The notes under the pieces: model-generated | Told to the model about the DNA's origin: nothing | Seen by the model: the letters and a program-made list of their open reading frames with translations, nothing else | The model's database searches: none | In this document: positions 25,174 through 33,359 of the stretch, one piece after another | Numbering within the stretch: the stretch's first letter is position 1 | How the letters are laid out: each line of letters begins with the position of its first letter | DNA from: Streptomyces sp. NBC_01485 | GTDB taxonomy: Bacteria > Actinomycetota > Actinomycetes > Streptomycetales > Streptomycetaceae | DNA: 64,000 bases | Assembly: GCF_036227125.1 (NCBI RefSeq) | Contig: NZ_CP109435.1 | Location: 4,216,001-4,280,000, forward strand | Direction: 5' to 3' | Position numbers and translations under genes: made by a program

Positions 25174-26118
25174 GTGCTGGAAGAAGTCGAACGCTGGCTG
25201 GCCGCCCGCTCCTGGTCCGTGACCGATCGCCCACTGCACCGGATCATGGCCGCGAAGCGCGCCACGAACCAGTCGGTGTCCGTGGTCCTGCCCGCGCTGA
25301 ACGAGGAGGCGACGGTCGGTGACATCGTCGCCGTGATCCGTCACGACCTCATGCACCAGGTTCCGCTGGTCGACGAGATCGTCGTCGTCGACTCGGGATC
25401 GACCGACCGTACGGCGGAGGTCGCGGCGGCGGCCGGCGCGCGTGTCGTGCACCGGGACGCGATCCTGCCCCGGATCCCGGCCGTGCCCGGCAAGGGCGAG
25501 GTGCTGTGGCGGTCGCTGCTGGTCACCACCGGGGACATCGTCTGTTTCATCGACGCCGACCTGAGGGAGTTCTCCTCCGACTTCGTCTCGGGGATCGTCG
25601 GCCCGCTGCTCACCGACCCGGGCGTGGACCTGGTCAAGGGCATGTACGACCGTCCGCTGGGCGGTGCGGCCGGTCAGGGCGGGCGGGTCACCGAGCTGAT
25701 GGCCCGGCCGCTGCTCAACATGCACTGGCCGCAACTGGCCGGGTTCGTGCAGCCGCTCGGCGGCGAGTACGCGGCCCGCCGCAGCCTGCTGGAGCAGTTG
25801 CCCTTCCCCGTCGGGTACGGCGTGGAGCTGGGCATGCTGGTCGACGCGCTGCACCTGGTGGGGCTCGACGCCCTCGCCCAGGTGGACGTCGGGGTGCGCA
25901 AGCACCGGCACCAGGACGGCCAGGCGCTGGGCCGGATGGCGGCGACGATCTACCGCACCGCGCAGCTCCGGCTGGCCCGCGGGCACATGATCCGTCCGGC
26001 CCTCACCCAGTTCGAGCGCAGCGCGGACGGCTTCGCGCCGCGCACGTACTCCGTGGACACCGAGGAACGGCCGCCGATGGCGGAGATCACGGAGTACGCG
26101 ACCCGCAAGGTCGCCTGA
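25174..26118 (+). CDS. gpgS: glucosyl-3-phosphoglycerate synthase
   Basis: A 314-residue GT81 glycosyltransferase starting GTG (25174). It transfers glucose from a nucleotide sugar to 3-phosphoglycerate, the first step towards glucosylglycerate and, in mycobacteria, methylglucose lipopolysaccharide. Visible features: GT-A start SVSVVLPALNEEATVGDIVA, VVVDSGSTDRT, metal-binding DAD in VCFIDADLREF, VKGMYDRPLGG, GGEYAARRSLLEQLPF and a C-terminal HRHQDGQALGRMA. It is divergent from metM. A perfect 34-bp palindrome separates it from otsA, so the two glycosyltransferase genes need not be one transcript. Cytosolic. Confidence 0.92.
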   Translation: MLEEVERWLAARSWSVTDRPLHRIMAAKRATNQSVSVVLPALNEEATVGDIVAVIRHDLMHQVPLVDEIVVVDSGSTDRTAEVAAAAGARVVHRDAILPRIPAVPGKGEVLWRSLLVTTGDIVCFIDADLREFSSDFVSGIVGPLLTDPGVDLVKGMYDRPLGGAAGQGGRVTELMARPLLNMHWPQLAGFVQPLGGEYAARRSLLEQLPFPVGYGVELGMLVDALHLVGLDALAQVDVGVRKHRHQDGQALGRMAATIYRTAQLRLARGHMIRPALTQFERSADGFAPRTYSVDTEERPPMAEITEYATRKVA

Positions 26119-26146
26119 AATGTCACACATGACCCCTCATCTGTAA

Positions 26147-26180
26147 CACTGTGCGGGGCTGTATACAGCCCCGCACAGTG
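26147..26180. promoter_or_regulatory. 34-bp perfect palindrome between gpgS and otsA
   Basis: CACTGTGCGGGGCTGTA (26147-26163) is followed at once by its exact reverse complement (26164-26180), without a spacer; the centre is GTATAC. It lies 28 bp after gpgS and 46 bp before otsA. As RNA it makes a very strong stem; as DNA it could be an operator. Confidence 0.85.
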
Positions 26181-26226
26181 CGCGACCGTACGTTTGAGCG
26201 GTTCCCGACCGGGCTAGGTTGGGCGT

Positions 26227-27654
26227 ATGGCTTCCACGCACGAAACTGCTGCTCGGGGTGGAGAGGTGCTGGTCGCGTCCAACCGCGGTCCGGTCTCCTA
26301 CGAGGTGCGCGAGGACGGCGCGCTGCACGCGAAACGCGGGGGCGGCGGGCTGGTCTCCGGCCTGTCGGCCATCGGCCCCGACGTGGGCGCCCTCTGGGTG
26401 TGCGCGGCGCTCTCCGACGGCGACCGGGAGGCGGTCCGGCGCGGGGTCGGCGAGGACGGCGTACGCATGCTGCCCATCCCGGCCGGCGTGCACGCCGACG
26501 CGTACAACGGCATCGCCAACTCCGTCCTCTGGTTCATCCACCACCTCCTCTACCAGACCCCTCTGGAGCCGGTCTTCGACGCGGAGTTCCGCCGCCAGTG
26601 GGCGTCGTACGAGGCCTACAACCGGGCGTTCGCCGAGGCGCTGGCTCAGGAGGCGGCGGACGGGGCGGCCGTCCTCGTCCAGGACTACCACCTGTGCCTG
26701 GTCCCCGGGATGCTCCGCGAACTCCGCCCCGACCTGCGCATCGGCCACTTCTCGCACACCCCGTGGGCGCCGCCGGACTACTTCGCGCTGCTCCCCCAGG
26801 ACATCCGCGAACAGTTGCTGGACGGCATGCTCGGCGCGGACCGCCTGGGCTTCCTCACCCGGCGCTGGGCGGACGCGTTCACCGCGTGCTGCACGGAGTT
26901 CGTGGGCGGCCCGGGGAAGACGCGGGTCGGCGTGCACGGTCTCGGCGCCGACGCCGACTTCCTGCGCGAGCGCTCGCACCGGCCGGACGTCGACGAGCGC
27001 ATGGCGGATCTCCGTACGCAGATCGGCGAAGGCGAGGACGGCGAGGGGCGGAAGGCCATCGTCCGTGTCGACCGCACCGAGCTGTCCAAGAACATCGTGC
27101 GCGGGCTGCTGGCGTACCGGCAGCTTCTCGACGACCACGAGGAGTGGCGCGAGCGGGTCGTCCACGTGGCGTTCGCCTACCCCTCCCGCCAGGATCTCGC
27201 GGTCTACCGCGACTACATGGCGGAGGTGCGACGCCTGGCGGAGGAGATCAACTCGGCCTACGGCACCCCCGGTTGGACCCCGGTCCTGCTGAACCTGGAG
27301 GACGACTTCGCCCGCTCCCTCGCCGCCTACCGCCTCGCCGACGTGGCCCTGGTCAACCCCATCCGGGACGGCATGAACCTGGTCGCCAAGGAGGTCCCGG
27401 TCGTGTCCGACGAGGGCTGCGCGCTGGTCCTGTCCCGGGAGGCGGGGGCGTACTGGGAGCTGGGCGACGACGCGATCGTCGTCAACCCGTACGACGTCCT
27501 GGAGACCGCCCGGGCCCTGCACGAGGGCCTGACCATGAAGCCGGCCGAGCGCGCCGAGCGCACGAAACGCCTCGCCGCGGCGGCGACCGCGCTCCCCCCG
27601 GCCCAGTGGTTCCTTGAGCAGCTGACCGCCCTACGGGAGATTCAGCCGAGCTGA
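26227..27654 (+). CDS. otsA: trehalose-6-phosphate synthase
   Basis: A 475-residue GT20 enzyme starting ATG GCT TCC (26227). It joins glucose from UDP- or GDP-glucose to glucose 6-phosphate, giving trehalose 6-phosphate. Typical segments: LVASNRGPVSYEV, the N-terminal glucose-6-P loop GGGGLVSGLSAI, VLVQDYHLCLVPGMLREL, GHFSHTPWAPPDYFALLP, the sugar-nucleotide site VDRTELSKNIVRGLLAY, VNPIRDGMNLVAKE and SREAGAYWELGDDAIVVNPY. It converges with otsB 24 bp away, so the two steps of one pathway are encoded on opposite strands. Trehalose protects spores and hyphae during stress. Confidence 0.97.
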   Translation: MASTHETAARGGEVLVASNRGPVSYEVREDGALHAKRGGGGLVSGLSAIGPDVGALWVCAALSDGDREAVRRGVGEDGVRMLPIPAGVHADAYNGIANSVLWFIHHLLYQTPLEPVFDAEFRRQWASYEAYNRAFAEALAQEAADGAAVLVQDYHLCLVPGMLRELRPDLRIGHFSHTPWAPPDYFALLPQDIREQLLDGMLGADRLGFLTRRWADAFTACCTEFVGGPGKTRVGVHGLGADADFLRERSHRPDVDERMADLRTQIGEGEDGEGRKAIVRVDRTELSKNIVRGLLAYRQLLDDHEEWRERVVHVAFAYPSRQDLAVYRDYMAEVRRLAEEINSAYGTPGWTPVLLNLEDDFARSLAAYRLADVALVNPIRDGMNLVAKEVPVVSDEGCALVLSREAGAYWELGDDAIVVNPYDVLETARALHEGLTMKPAERAERTKRLAAAATALPPAQWFLEQLTALREIQPS

Positions 27655-27678
27655 GCGGCCTGCGTGCGGGCTCGGAAC

Positions 27679-28563
27679 TCAGCCCACCCGACCCGCCAGG
27701 TCCCGCAGCAGCCGTACGACGCCGGAGGGCCCGTCGACGACGAGGTCCGCGCGTTCGGTCAGCTCGGTGACCTCGGTGCTGCCGCTGCACACCAGCAGGC
27801 CCGGGACGCCGTCGGAGCGGAGTTTCCCGACGGCGGCGAAGGCGGGGAGGTCGCCCAGGTCGTCGCCGGCGTAGAGGACCGACCGGGCGCCGGTCTCGCG
27901 GACGTGGTCCAGCAGGGCCACGCCCTTGTCCATGCCGGGTGGGCGCAGTTCCAGGACCAGGCGGCCGGGCTCGACGATCAGGCCGTGGCGGGTGGCGAGG
28001 TCGGTGAGGGGGGCGCGCAGCGCGTCGAAGGCGGCCTGGGGGTCGTCGGCGCGGCGGGTGTGGACGGCGACGGCCCGGCCGCCCTTCTCCTCCACCCAGA
28101 CGCCCGGCCGGTCCCCGGCCGCCGCCAGGATCCGCGGGAGTTCGGCCCGCACGGCGGCCACGCCGGGGTGCGGGGCGGGGGCGTTCAGGGTGCCGGTGCG
28201 GGCGTCCCAGCGTTCGGCTCCGTAGTGGCCGAGGACGGCGAGCCGCGCCAGTCCGTCGACCCCGGCGAACCCGCCGTTGCGTACGGCGACCTCGGCGGGC
28301 CGGCCCGTGATCACGGCCACGGCGGCGACCTTCGGCGCGAGGGCCGCGAGCGCGGGGACGGCGTCGGGATGCGCCCTGGCGTCCTCCGGGTTCTCGACGA
28401 TGGGGGCGAGGGTGCCGTCGAAGTCGAGGGCGACGAGGGTGCGGGAGGGCCGGGCGAGGATCGCGGCGAGCGCCTCGCGACCGGCGGGGGTGGTGGGGGT
28501 GGGGAGGGGGAGCAGGCGGGAGCGGGGGTCGGGGTCCGTGGAGTGCGTCTCTTGGGTGCCCAT
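27679..28563 (-). CDS. otsB: trehalose-6-phosphate phosphatase
   Basis: A 294-residue HAD-family phosphatase. Motif I is LVALDFDGTLAPIVENPEDA (nucleophile and general-acid aspartates), motif II VAVITGRP, motif III PPGMDKGVALLDHV and motif IV YAGDDLGDLPAFAAV. It removes the phosphate from trehalose 6-phosphate made by OtsA. The N-terminal 28 residues are a disordered Pro/Thr-rich extension. Start ATG at 28561-28563. It is convergent with otsA, and the DUF3263 gene lies 50 bp upstream on the same strand. Confidence 0.95.
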   Translation of the reverse strand: MGTQETHSTDPDPRSRLLPLPTPTTPAGREALAAILARPSRTLVALDFDGTLAPIVENPEDARAHPDAVPALAALAPKVAAVAVITGRPAEVAVRNGGFAGVDGLARLAVLGHYGAERWDARTGTLNAPAPHPGVAAVRAELPRILAAAGDRPGVWVEEKGGRAVAVHTRRADDPQAAFDALRAPLTDLATRHGLIVEPGRLVLELRPPGMDKGVALLDHVRETGARSVLYAGDDLGDLPAFAAVGKLRSDGVPGLLVCSGSTEVTELTERADLVVDGPSGVVRLLRDLAGRVG

Positions 28564-28613
28564 ACGGCGACCATAGCCAACGGGCGACGGCCCCGGTGTC
28601 CTGAGCCGGGGCT

Positions 28614-28853
28614 CTAGCGCTCCCCGCGCCTCGACTCCCGGACCCTCCGCAGCCTGTTCACCGTCACCGGGTCGTGGGCCAGGGCCCGGGGATCGTCGAG
28701 GAGGGCGTTGAGGAGCTGGTAGTAGCGGACCGGGGAGAGGTGCAGCTCCTCGCGGATCGCGCGTTCCTTCACGCCGGGGCCGGGGAATCCGCGCCGCTCC
28801 AGGGCGAGGATCCCTCGTTCCCGCTCCGCCAGCTCTTCGTCTCGCCGTTCCAT
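28614..28853 (-). CDS. DUF3263 protein
   Basis: A 79-residue protein, MERRDEELAERERGILALER then GVKERAIREELHLSPVRYYQ and LLNALLDDPRALAHDPVTVN. This is the actinobacterial DUF3263 family, a small helical protein with a likely helix-turn-helix (VKERAIREELHLSPVRYYQLL), so DNA binding is plausible. The family is often found near otsA/otsB in Streptomyces from memory. Its start is 150 bp from nagK, on the opposite strand, so it shares the region that holds the two DasR boxes. Confidence 0.88.
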   Translation of the reverse strand: MERRDEELAERERGILALERRGFPGPGVKERAIREELHLSPVRYYQLLNALLDDPRALAHDPVTVNRLRRVRESRRGER

Positions 28854-28943
28854 GCCCGCACCGTAACGCCCGCCACCGACACCGGGCTCATCCGGTGTTG
28901 TCCATCGACTGATTGTTCATACCATTGGATCCGCTATCCGGAG

Positions 28944-28959
28944 TAAGGTCTACACCACG
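28944..28959. promoter_or_regulatory. DasR-type box 1 upstream of nagK
   Basis: TAAGGTCTACACCACG keeps the GGTCTA and ACCAC halves of the DasR consensus ACTGGTCTAGACCACT (12 of 16 positions). It lies 46 bp before the nagK start. Confidence 0.65.
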
Positions 28960-28961
28960 TA

Positions 28962-28977
28962 AGTGGACTAGACCTCT
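28962..28977. promoter_or_regulatory. DasR-type box 2 upstream of nagK
   Basis: AGTGGACTAGACCTCT differs from the consensus A(C/G)TGGTCTAGACCACT at two symmetric positions. Its centre is 18 bp from box 1. DasR is the GntR-type GlcNAc repressor known to control nagKA. Confidence 0.75.
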
Positions 28978-29004
28978 CATGGGTCCTCGGTCCACACTGT
29001 TCCG

Positions 29005-29946
29005 GTGAGACATGTCATCGCCCTCGACGTGGGCGGCACCGGGATGAAGGCCGCGCTGGTCGGCGCGGACGGCACGCTGCTGCACCGGGCGCGCCGGGCC
29101 ACCGGCCGGGAGCGCGGCCCCGACGCGGTCGTCGCCGGCATCCTCGACTTCGCCGCCGACCTGCGCGAACACGGTGCCCGCGAGTTCGGCGAGCCCGCCG
29201 CCGCGGCCGGCGTCGCCGTGCCCGGCATCGTCGACGAGGCGAACGGCGTCGCCGCCTACGCCGCCAACCTGGGCTGGCGGGACGTCCCCCTGCGCGAGCT
29301 GCTCACCGTCGCGCTCGGCGTGCCGGTCGCCCTCGGGCACGACGTCCGCACCGGCGGCCTCGCCGAGGGCCGGATCGGCGCGGGGCGGGGCGCGGACCGG
29401 TTCCTGTTCGTGGCGCTGGGCACCGGCATCGCGGGCGCGATCGGCGTCGACGGCCGGGTGGAGGCGGGCGCGCACGGCTTCGCGGGCGAGATCGGCCACA
29501 TCGTCGTACGGCCCGGCCAGGCCCTGTGCCCGTGCGGGCAGCGGGGCTGTCTGGAGCGGTTCGCGTCGGCGGCGGCGGTGAGCGAGGCGTGGGCGGCGGC
29601 CTGCGGCGACCGGGAGGCGGACGCCGCCGACTGCGCCAAGGCCGTCGCGTCCGGCGACCCGAACGCCGTCCGGGTCTGGCAGACGGCGGTCGACGCCCTC
29701 GCCGACGGCCTGGTCACCGCCCTCACCCTGCTGGACCCCCGCACGCTCATCATCGGTGGCGGCCTGGCGGAGGCGGGGGAAACCTTGTTCACACCCCTAC
29801 GGGACGCGGTCCGACACCGGGTCACCTTCCAGAAACTCCCGCAGATCACCCCGGCGGCACTGGGCGACAGCGCCGGATGCCTGGGAGCGGGCCTACTGGC
29901 CTGGGATCTCCTCAACACGACCGACGGCACGGAGGTAAGAACCTGA
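29005..29946 (+). CDS. nagK: ROK-family N-acetylglucosamine kinase
   Basis: A 313-residue ROK kinase starting GTG (29005). ATP-binding VIALDVGGTGMKAALVGADG, catalytic region VPVALGHDVRTGGLAEG, LFVALGTGIAGAIGVDG, GEIGHIVV and the zinc motif CPCGQRGCLERFASAAAV are all present. The stop overlaps the nagA start by one base (TGATG), and two DasR boxes precede the gene, so it is nagK of the DasR-controlled nagKA operon, phosphorylating GlcNAc recovered from chitin or cell wall. A glucokinase-like activity is the alternative. Confidence 0.92.
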   Translation: MRHVIALDVGGTGMKAALVGADGTLLHRARRATGRERGPDAVVAGILDFAADLREHGAREFGEPAAAAGVAVPGIVDEANGVAAYAANLGWRDVPLRELLTVALGVPVALGHDVRTGGLAEGRIGAGRGADRFLFVALGTGIAGAIGVDGRVEAGAHGFAGEIGHIVVRPGQALCPCGQRGCLERFASAAAVSEAWAAACGDREADAADCAKAVASGDPNAVRVWQTAVDALADGLVTALTLLDPRTLIIGGGLAEAGETLFTPLRDAVRHRVTFQKLPQITPAALGDSAGCLGAGLLAWDLLNTTDGTEVRT

Positions 29947-31178
29947 TGGCCACCCCCCCAGGGGCGCGGGACAGCGCCGATATGCGGCTCCGCCGCGGGG
30001 CGCGACCAGCCACGACGCACCCGCAGGTACTAGCCGGTGCGAGGGTGGTACTACCGACGGGCACGCTCCCCAACGGCCGCGTAACCATCGACGGCACCCG
30101 AATCGCCGCCAACGCCCCGCACGGGACCCCGCAGGGGGGCGCGACGGTGATCGACGCAACCGGCCACTGGCTGGTACCGGGCTTCATCGACCTGCACAAC
30201 CACGGCGGCGGCGGCGCCTCCTTCCACGGCACGGCCGACGAAGTCCAGCAGGCCATCCACACGCACCGCCTGCACGGCACGACCACCCTCGTCGCCTCGG
30301 CCGTCACCGACGACATGGACGTCCTGGTCCGCCAGGCCGGCCTGCTCAGCGAGCTGGCCGAGCAGGGCGACCTGGCCGGCATCCACTTCGAAGGCCCCTT
30401 CATCTCGCCGTGCCGCAAGGGCGCGCACTCCGAGGCGCTGCTGCGCGACCCGGACCCGGCGGAGGTGCGCAAGCTGCTCGACGCGGCGCGCGGCCAGGCC
30501 AGGATGGTCACCCTGGCGACGGAACTGCGAGGCGGCCTGGACTCCGTACGCCTCCTGGTCGACCACGGCGTGATCGCCGCCGTGGGTCACACGGACGCGA
30601 CCTACGAGCAGACGGTCGAGGCCATCGAGGCCGGCGCCACCGTCGCGACGCACCTCTTCAACGCGATGCCGCCGCTCGGTCACCGCGCCCCCGGCCCCAT
30701 CGCCGCGCTGCTGGCGGACGAGCGGGTGACGGTCGAGCTCATCAACGACGGCACCCATCTGCACCCGGCCGCACTGGAGTTGGCGTTCCGGCTCGCGGGT
30801 CCGGGCCGGGTCGCGTTCATCACGGACGCGATGGACGCGGCCGGCGTCGGCGACGGCCGCTATCTGCTCGGGCCGCTGGAGGTCGAGGTCAGCGAGGGCG
30901 TGGCCCGGCTGGTGGAGGGCGGCTCGATCGCGGGCTCCACCCTCACCCAGGACCGCGCCTTCCAGCGGGCGGTGACGGTCGACCGCATCCCGGTCGAGGA
31001 CGTCGTCGCCGCCACGTCCGCCAACCCGGCCCGCCTGCTGGGCATTGACGACCGGGTGGGCTCCCTGGAACCGGGCAAGGACGCCGACCTGGTCCTGCTG
31101 GACGACGACTTCATCCTCAAGGGCGTGATGCGCAAAGGCAGTTGGCTGGTGGATCCCCAACTGGCCCAACTGGCCTGA
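29946..31178 (+). CDS. nagA: N-acetylglucosamine-6-phosphate deacetylase
   Basis: A 410-residue amidohydrolase that removes acetate from GlcNAc 6-phosphate (the product of NagK, MurQ or a PTS). Metal site GFIDLHNHGGGGASFHG, HFEGPFISPCRKGAH, AVGHTDATYEQ, ATHLFNAMPPLGHRAPG, the catalytic Asp in FITDAMDAAG, and GSLEPGKDADLVLLDDD near the C-terminus. The start overlaps the nagK stop. The first about 25 residues (MATPPGARDSADMRLRRGAR) are translated from an intergenic repeat and have no counterpart in other NagA proteins that I recall, where VLAGARVVLPTG follows almost directly on the start. A start at the inner ATG (29981) is also in frame. Confidence 0.95.
   Translation: MATPPGARDSADMRLRRGARPATTHPQVLAGARVVLPTGTLPNGRVTIDGTRIAANAPHGTPQGGATVIDATGHWLVPGFIDLHNHGGGGASFHGTADEVQQAIHTHRLHGTTTLVASAVTDDMDVLVRQAGLLSELAEQGDLAGIHFEGPFISPCRKGAHSEALLRDPDPAEVRKLLDAARGQARMVTLATELRGGLDSVRLLVDHGVIAAVGHTDATYEQTVEAIEAGATVATHLFNAMPPLGHRAPGPIAALLADERVTVELINDGTHLHPAALELAFRLAGPGRVAFITDAMDAAGVGDGRYLLGPLEVEVSEGVARLVEGGSIAGSTLTQDRAFQRAVTVDRIPVEDVVAATSANPARLLGIDDRVGSLEPGKDADLVLLDDDFILKGVMRKGSWLVDPQLAQLA
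29954..30011. repeat. Streptomyces intergenic repeat inside the nagA 5' end
   Basis: CAGGGGCGCGGGACAGC ... ATGCGGCTCCGCCGC ... GGCGCGACCAGCC, same family as the element at 23451. It lies within nagA codons 3-22. Confidence 0.75.
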
Positions 31179-31199
31179 AACTCCCACTGAAACGGTGGC

Positions 31200-31222
31200 C
31201 GACCGGAGGACTGGGCCGGTCG
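31200..31222 (+). terminator. possible terminator after nagA
   Basis: CGACCGG (31200-31206) and CCGGTCG (31216-31222) form a 7-bp stem 22 bp after nagA, upstream of the PfkB kinase gene. Short and without a T-tract. Confidence 0.4.
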
Positions 31223-31277
31223 CCGTCTCTTTGGCATGATCGGGCCTCCGGAAAGCACATGCGTGAGGGAGGTCCAG

Positions 31278-32207
31278 GTGATCCTCACCGTCACCCTGAA
31301 CACCGCTCTCCACGTCACCTACCGCGTCCCGGCCCTGCGTCCGCACACCTCGCACCGGGTGACCGACGTGCGGGAGCGGGCCGGCGGGAAGGGGCTGAAC
31401 GTCGCGCGGGTGCTCGCCGCTCTCGGTCACGAGGTGACGGTCACGGGTTTCGTGGGAGGGGCCACCGGACGCGTCGTGCAGGAGCAACTCGCCCCCGTGG
31501 CAGGGATCGTGGACGCGCTCGTCCCGGTCGCCGGGGCCACCCGCCGCACGGTCGCCGTCGTCGACGCCCGCACCGGCGACACGACCCGGCTCGACGAACC
31601 CGGACCGGTCGTCGTCCCGGCCGAGTGGTCCGCCTTCCAGGAGGTGTACGGCGAACTGGTCGCCGGGGCCGACGCGGTGGCCCTGTGCGGGAGTCTGCCG
31701 CCGGGGGTGACGGTGGGCGCGTACGCGGGACTGATACGGACCGCCCGGGCCGCCGGAGTCCCCGTGCTGCTCGACACGAGCGGGGAGCCGCTGCGCCGGG
31801 GCGTCGCCGCCCGCCCGGACATCGTCAAGCCGAACGCCGAGGAACTGGCCGAACTCACCGGCTCCCACGACCCGTTGCGCGCCACGCAGGACGCCCGCAG
31901 GCGCGGCGCACGGTCGGTCGTGACCTCCCTCGGCGCCGAGGGCCTGATCGCGGCGACCCCGGAGGGCCGCTGGCGCGCCACCCCGCCCGCCCGGATCCCG
32001 GGCAACCCGACGGGCGCCGGCGACTCCGCGTCCGCCGGCCTGCTGTCGGGCCTGGTCGACCAACTCCCGTGGCCGGAGCGCCTGTCCCGCGCGGTCGCCC
32101 TGTCCGCGGCGACCGTACGGGCCGCGACGGCGGGCGAGTTCGACCGGGCGGCGTACGAGGAGTTGACGGGCCGGATCGCGGTGACCGGAGAGGCCACCGC
32201 GGCCTAG
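31278..32207 (+). CDS. PfkB-family sugar kinase (1-phosphofructokinase / tagatose-6-P kinase type)
   Basis: A 309-residue ribokinase-fold kinase starting GTG (31278) with GGAGG five bases upstream. Signatures: ILTVTLNTALHVTYRVP at the N-terminus, RERAGGKGLNVARVLAALGH (PfkB signature 1), VALCGSLPPGVTVGAY, VKPNAEELAELTG, and the ATP/anion-hole motif NPTGAGDSASAGLLSG (signature 2). The start LTVTLNTALHVTY fits 1-phosphofructokinases and tagatose-6-phosphate kinases. It follows nagA by 100 bp with only a weak terminator between, so it may extend amino-sugar catabolism, for instance towards tagatose 6-phosphate from galactosamine. Substrate not resolved. Confidence 0.85.
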   Translation: MILTVTLNTALHVTYRVPALRPHTSHRVTDVRERAGGKGLNVARVLAALGHEVTVTGFVGGATGRVVQEQLAPVAGIVDALVPVAGATRRTVAVVDARTGDTTRLDEPGPVVVPAEWSAFQEVYGELVAGADAVALCGSLPPGVTVGAYAGLIRTARAAGVPVLLDTSGEPLRRGVAARPDIVKPNAEELAELTGSHDPLRATQDARRRGARSVVTSLGAEGLIAATPEGRWRATPPARIPGNPTGAGDSASAGLLSGLVDQLPWPERLSRAVALSAATVRAATAGEFDRAAYEELTGRIAVTGEATAA

Positions 32208-32218
32208 CGACCCGCCGG

Positions 32219-33199
32219 CTACTTCGTGACCTGACCCGCCTTGAGCCACAACTGGTCAAGCAGGACATTGCACTTGTCGCCGTTCTGGCAGGAGAGCGTG
32301 AGGGTGTTGGTGCCCTTGGTGAGGGTGGGCCAGGTGTAGCTCGTCGTCCAGCCCTTGACGAAGTCGCCGTCGGGGGCGTGGGCGTAGTTGTCCAGGCCGA
32401 ACTTGCTGCCGAACGTCTTGCCGTTGACGGTGAGCGTCATCTCCTGGTCGGCACCGGGCACGCTGTAGTGCGCGAAGAGGGTGTACGTGCCGTCCGACGG
32501 GATGCCGTCGACCTTCCAGGTCACCGAGTTGCCGGCCTGGTTGAGGTTGCCGACGTAGGTGCCGCCGGCCGCCTTCGCGCCCTTGACGTCCGAGGCCAGC
32601 GCGGCGCTGCCGCCGAGGCTGAGCGCCTTCGCGTCGATCGTCGGGAGCTCGTCCGCGTTCGCTTCGCTCGTGGCCGACTTGCTGGGCGAGGGGCTCGCGG
32701 AGGCGGAGGCCGCGGTGGAGGTCTGGTCGCCGCCGTCCGCCTTGTCGCCGGTGTTGGAGTTGCCGTTGGCCATGGCCACCGCGATGCCGATCACGACCGC
32801 GGCGACCACCGCGACCGCGCCGATCAGCAGCCCCTTGGTGTTGGGGCCGCGGCCACGACCGCCGCCACCGCCCTGCTGCCCGGGCTGCCGTCCCGTAGGG
32901 GGTCCGCCGGGGAAGCTCTCGGGGGCGCCGTAGTGGGCGTTCTGCTGGCCGTAGCCGCCCTGCTGCTGGGGAACCGTCGGCGGCTGCCCGTACTGGCCGT
33001 ACTGCGCGGTCTGCTGCTGGGCCTGCTGCGGCTGCCCGTACTTGCGCTCGCCGACCGCACGCACTCTGTTGACGGAGTTGGGGTAGCCGTAGCCACCGCC
33101 GGAGGGCGGCTGTGCGCCGTTGGCCTGGCCGTCGGCGTAGAGGTAGCCGAACGGGTCGTCGTCCTCGGGCGTACTCGCGCCGTTGTTGCCGGGCGTCAT
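32219..33199 (-). CDS. membrane-anchored carbohydrate-binding (CBM35-like) protein
   Basis: A 326-residue protein. Residues 1-120 are a disordered Gln/Gly/Pro/Tyr-rich cytoplasmic region (KYGQPQQAQQQTAQYGQYG). A single transmembrane helix at 123-144 is followed by an Ala/Ser/Thr linker and a C-terminal beta-sandwich (about 187-326: LPTIDAKALSLGGSAALASD, GGTYVGNLNQAGNSVTWKVD, TLSCQNGDKCNVLLDQLWLK) like CBM35 modules, so the domain is displayed outside the cell. I recall this architecture from Streptomyces, where it is often encoded beside nagKA-type loci. It would bind cell-wall or environmental sugars; no catalytic residues are seen. Two 11-bp repeats lie upstream. Confidence 0.82.
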   Translation of the reverse strand: MTPGNNGASTPEDDDPFGYLYADGQANGAQPPSGGGYGYPNSVNRVRAVGERKYGQPQQAQQQTAQYGQYGQPPTVPQQQGGYGQQNAHYGAPESFPGGPPTGRQPGQQGGGGGRGRGPNTKGLLIGAVAVVAAVVIGIAVAMANGNSNTGDKADGGDQTSTAASASASPSPSKSATSEANADELPTIDAKALSLGGSAALASDVKGAKAAGGTYVGNLNQAGNSVTWKVDGIPSDGTYTLFAHYSVPGADQEMTLTVNGKTFGSKFGLDNYAHAPDGDFVKGWTTSYTWPTLTKGTNTLTLSCQNGDKCNVLLDQLWLKAGQVTK

Positions 33200-33232
33200 C
33201 CCTTCGTACTCCTCAAAGTGCGGGGCGGATGC

Positions 33233-33262
33233 GATACGCGTACGGGCAGCTGATACGCGTAC
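33233..33262. promoter_or_regulatory. paired 11-bp repeats upstream of the CBM35-like gene
   Basis: GATACGCGTAC occurs at 33233-33243 and 33252-33262, start to start 19 bp. Each contains the palindrome TACGCGTA. They lie 34-63 bp before the gene start. Confidence 0.55.
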
Positions 33263-33359
33263 CTATACGTGCGGAGAACAGCGAGCCTACCCGCTCCCCA
33301 CCCTCCGAACGGGTGACTCGGATCGCATCAGCCCGGCGACGATGCCGCTGACCTGGTGA

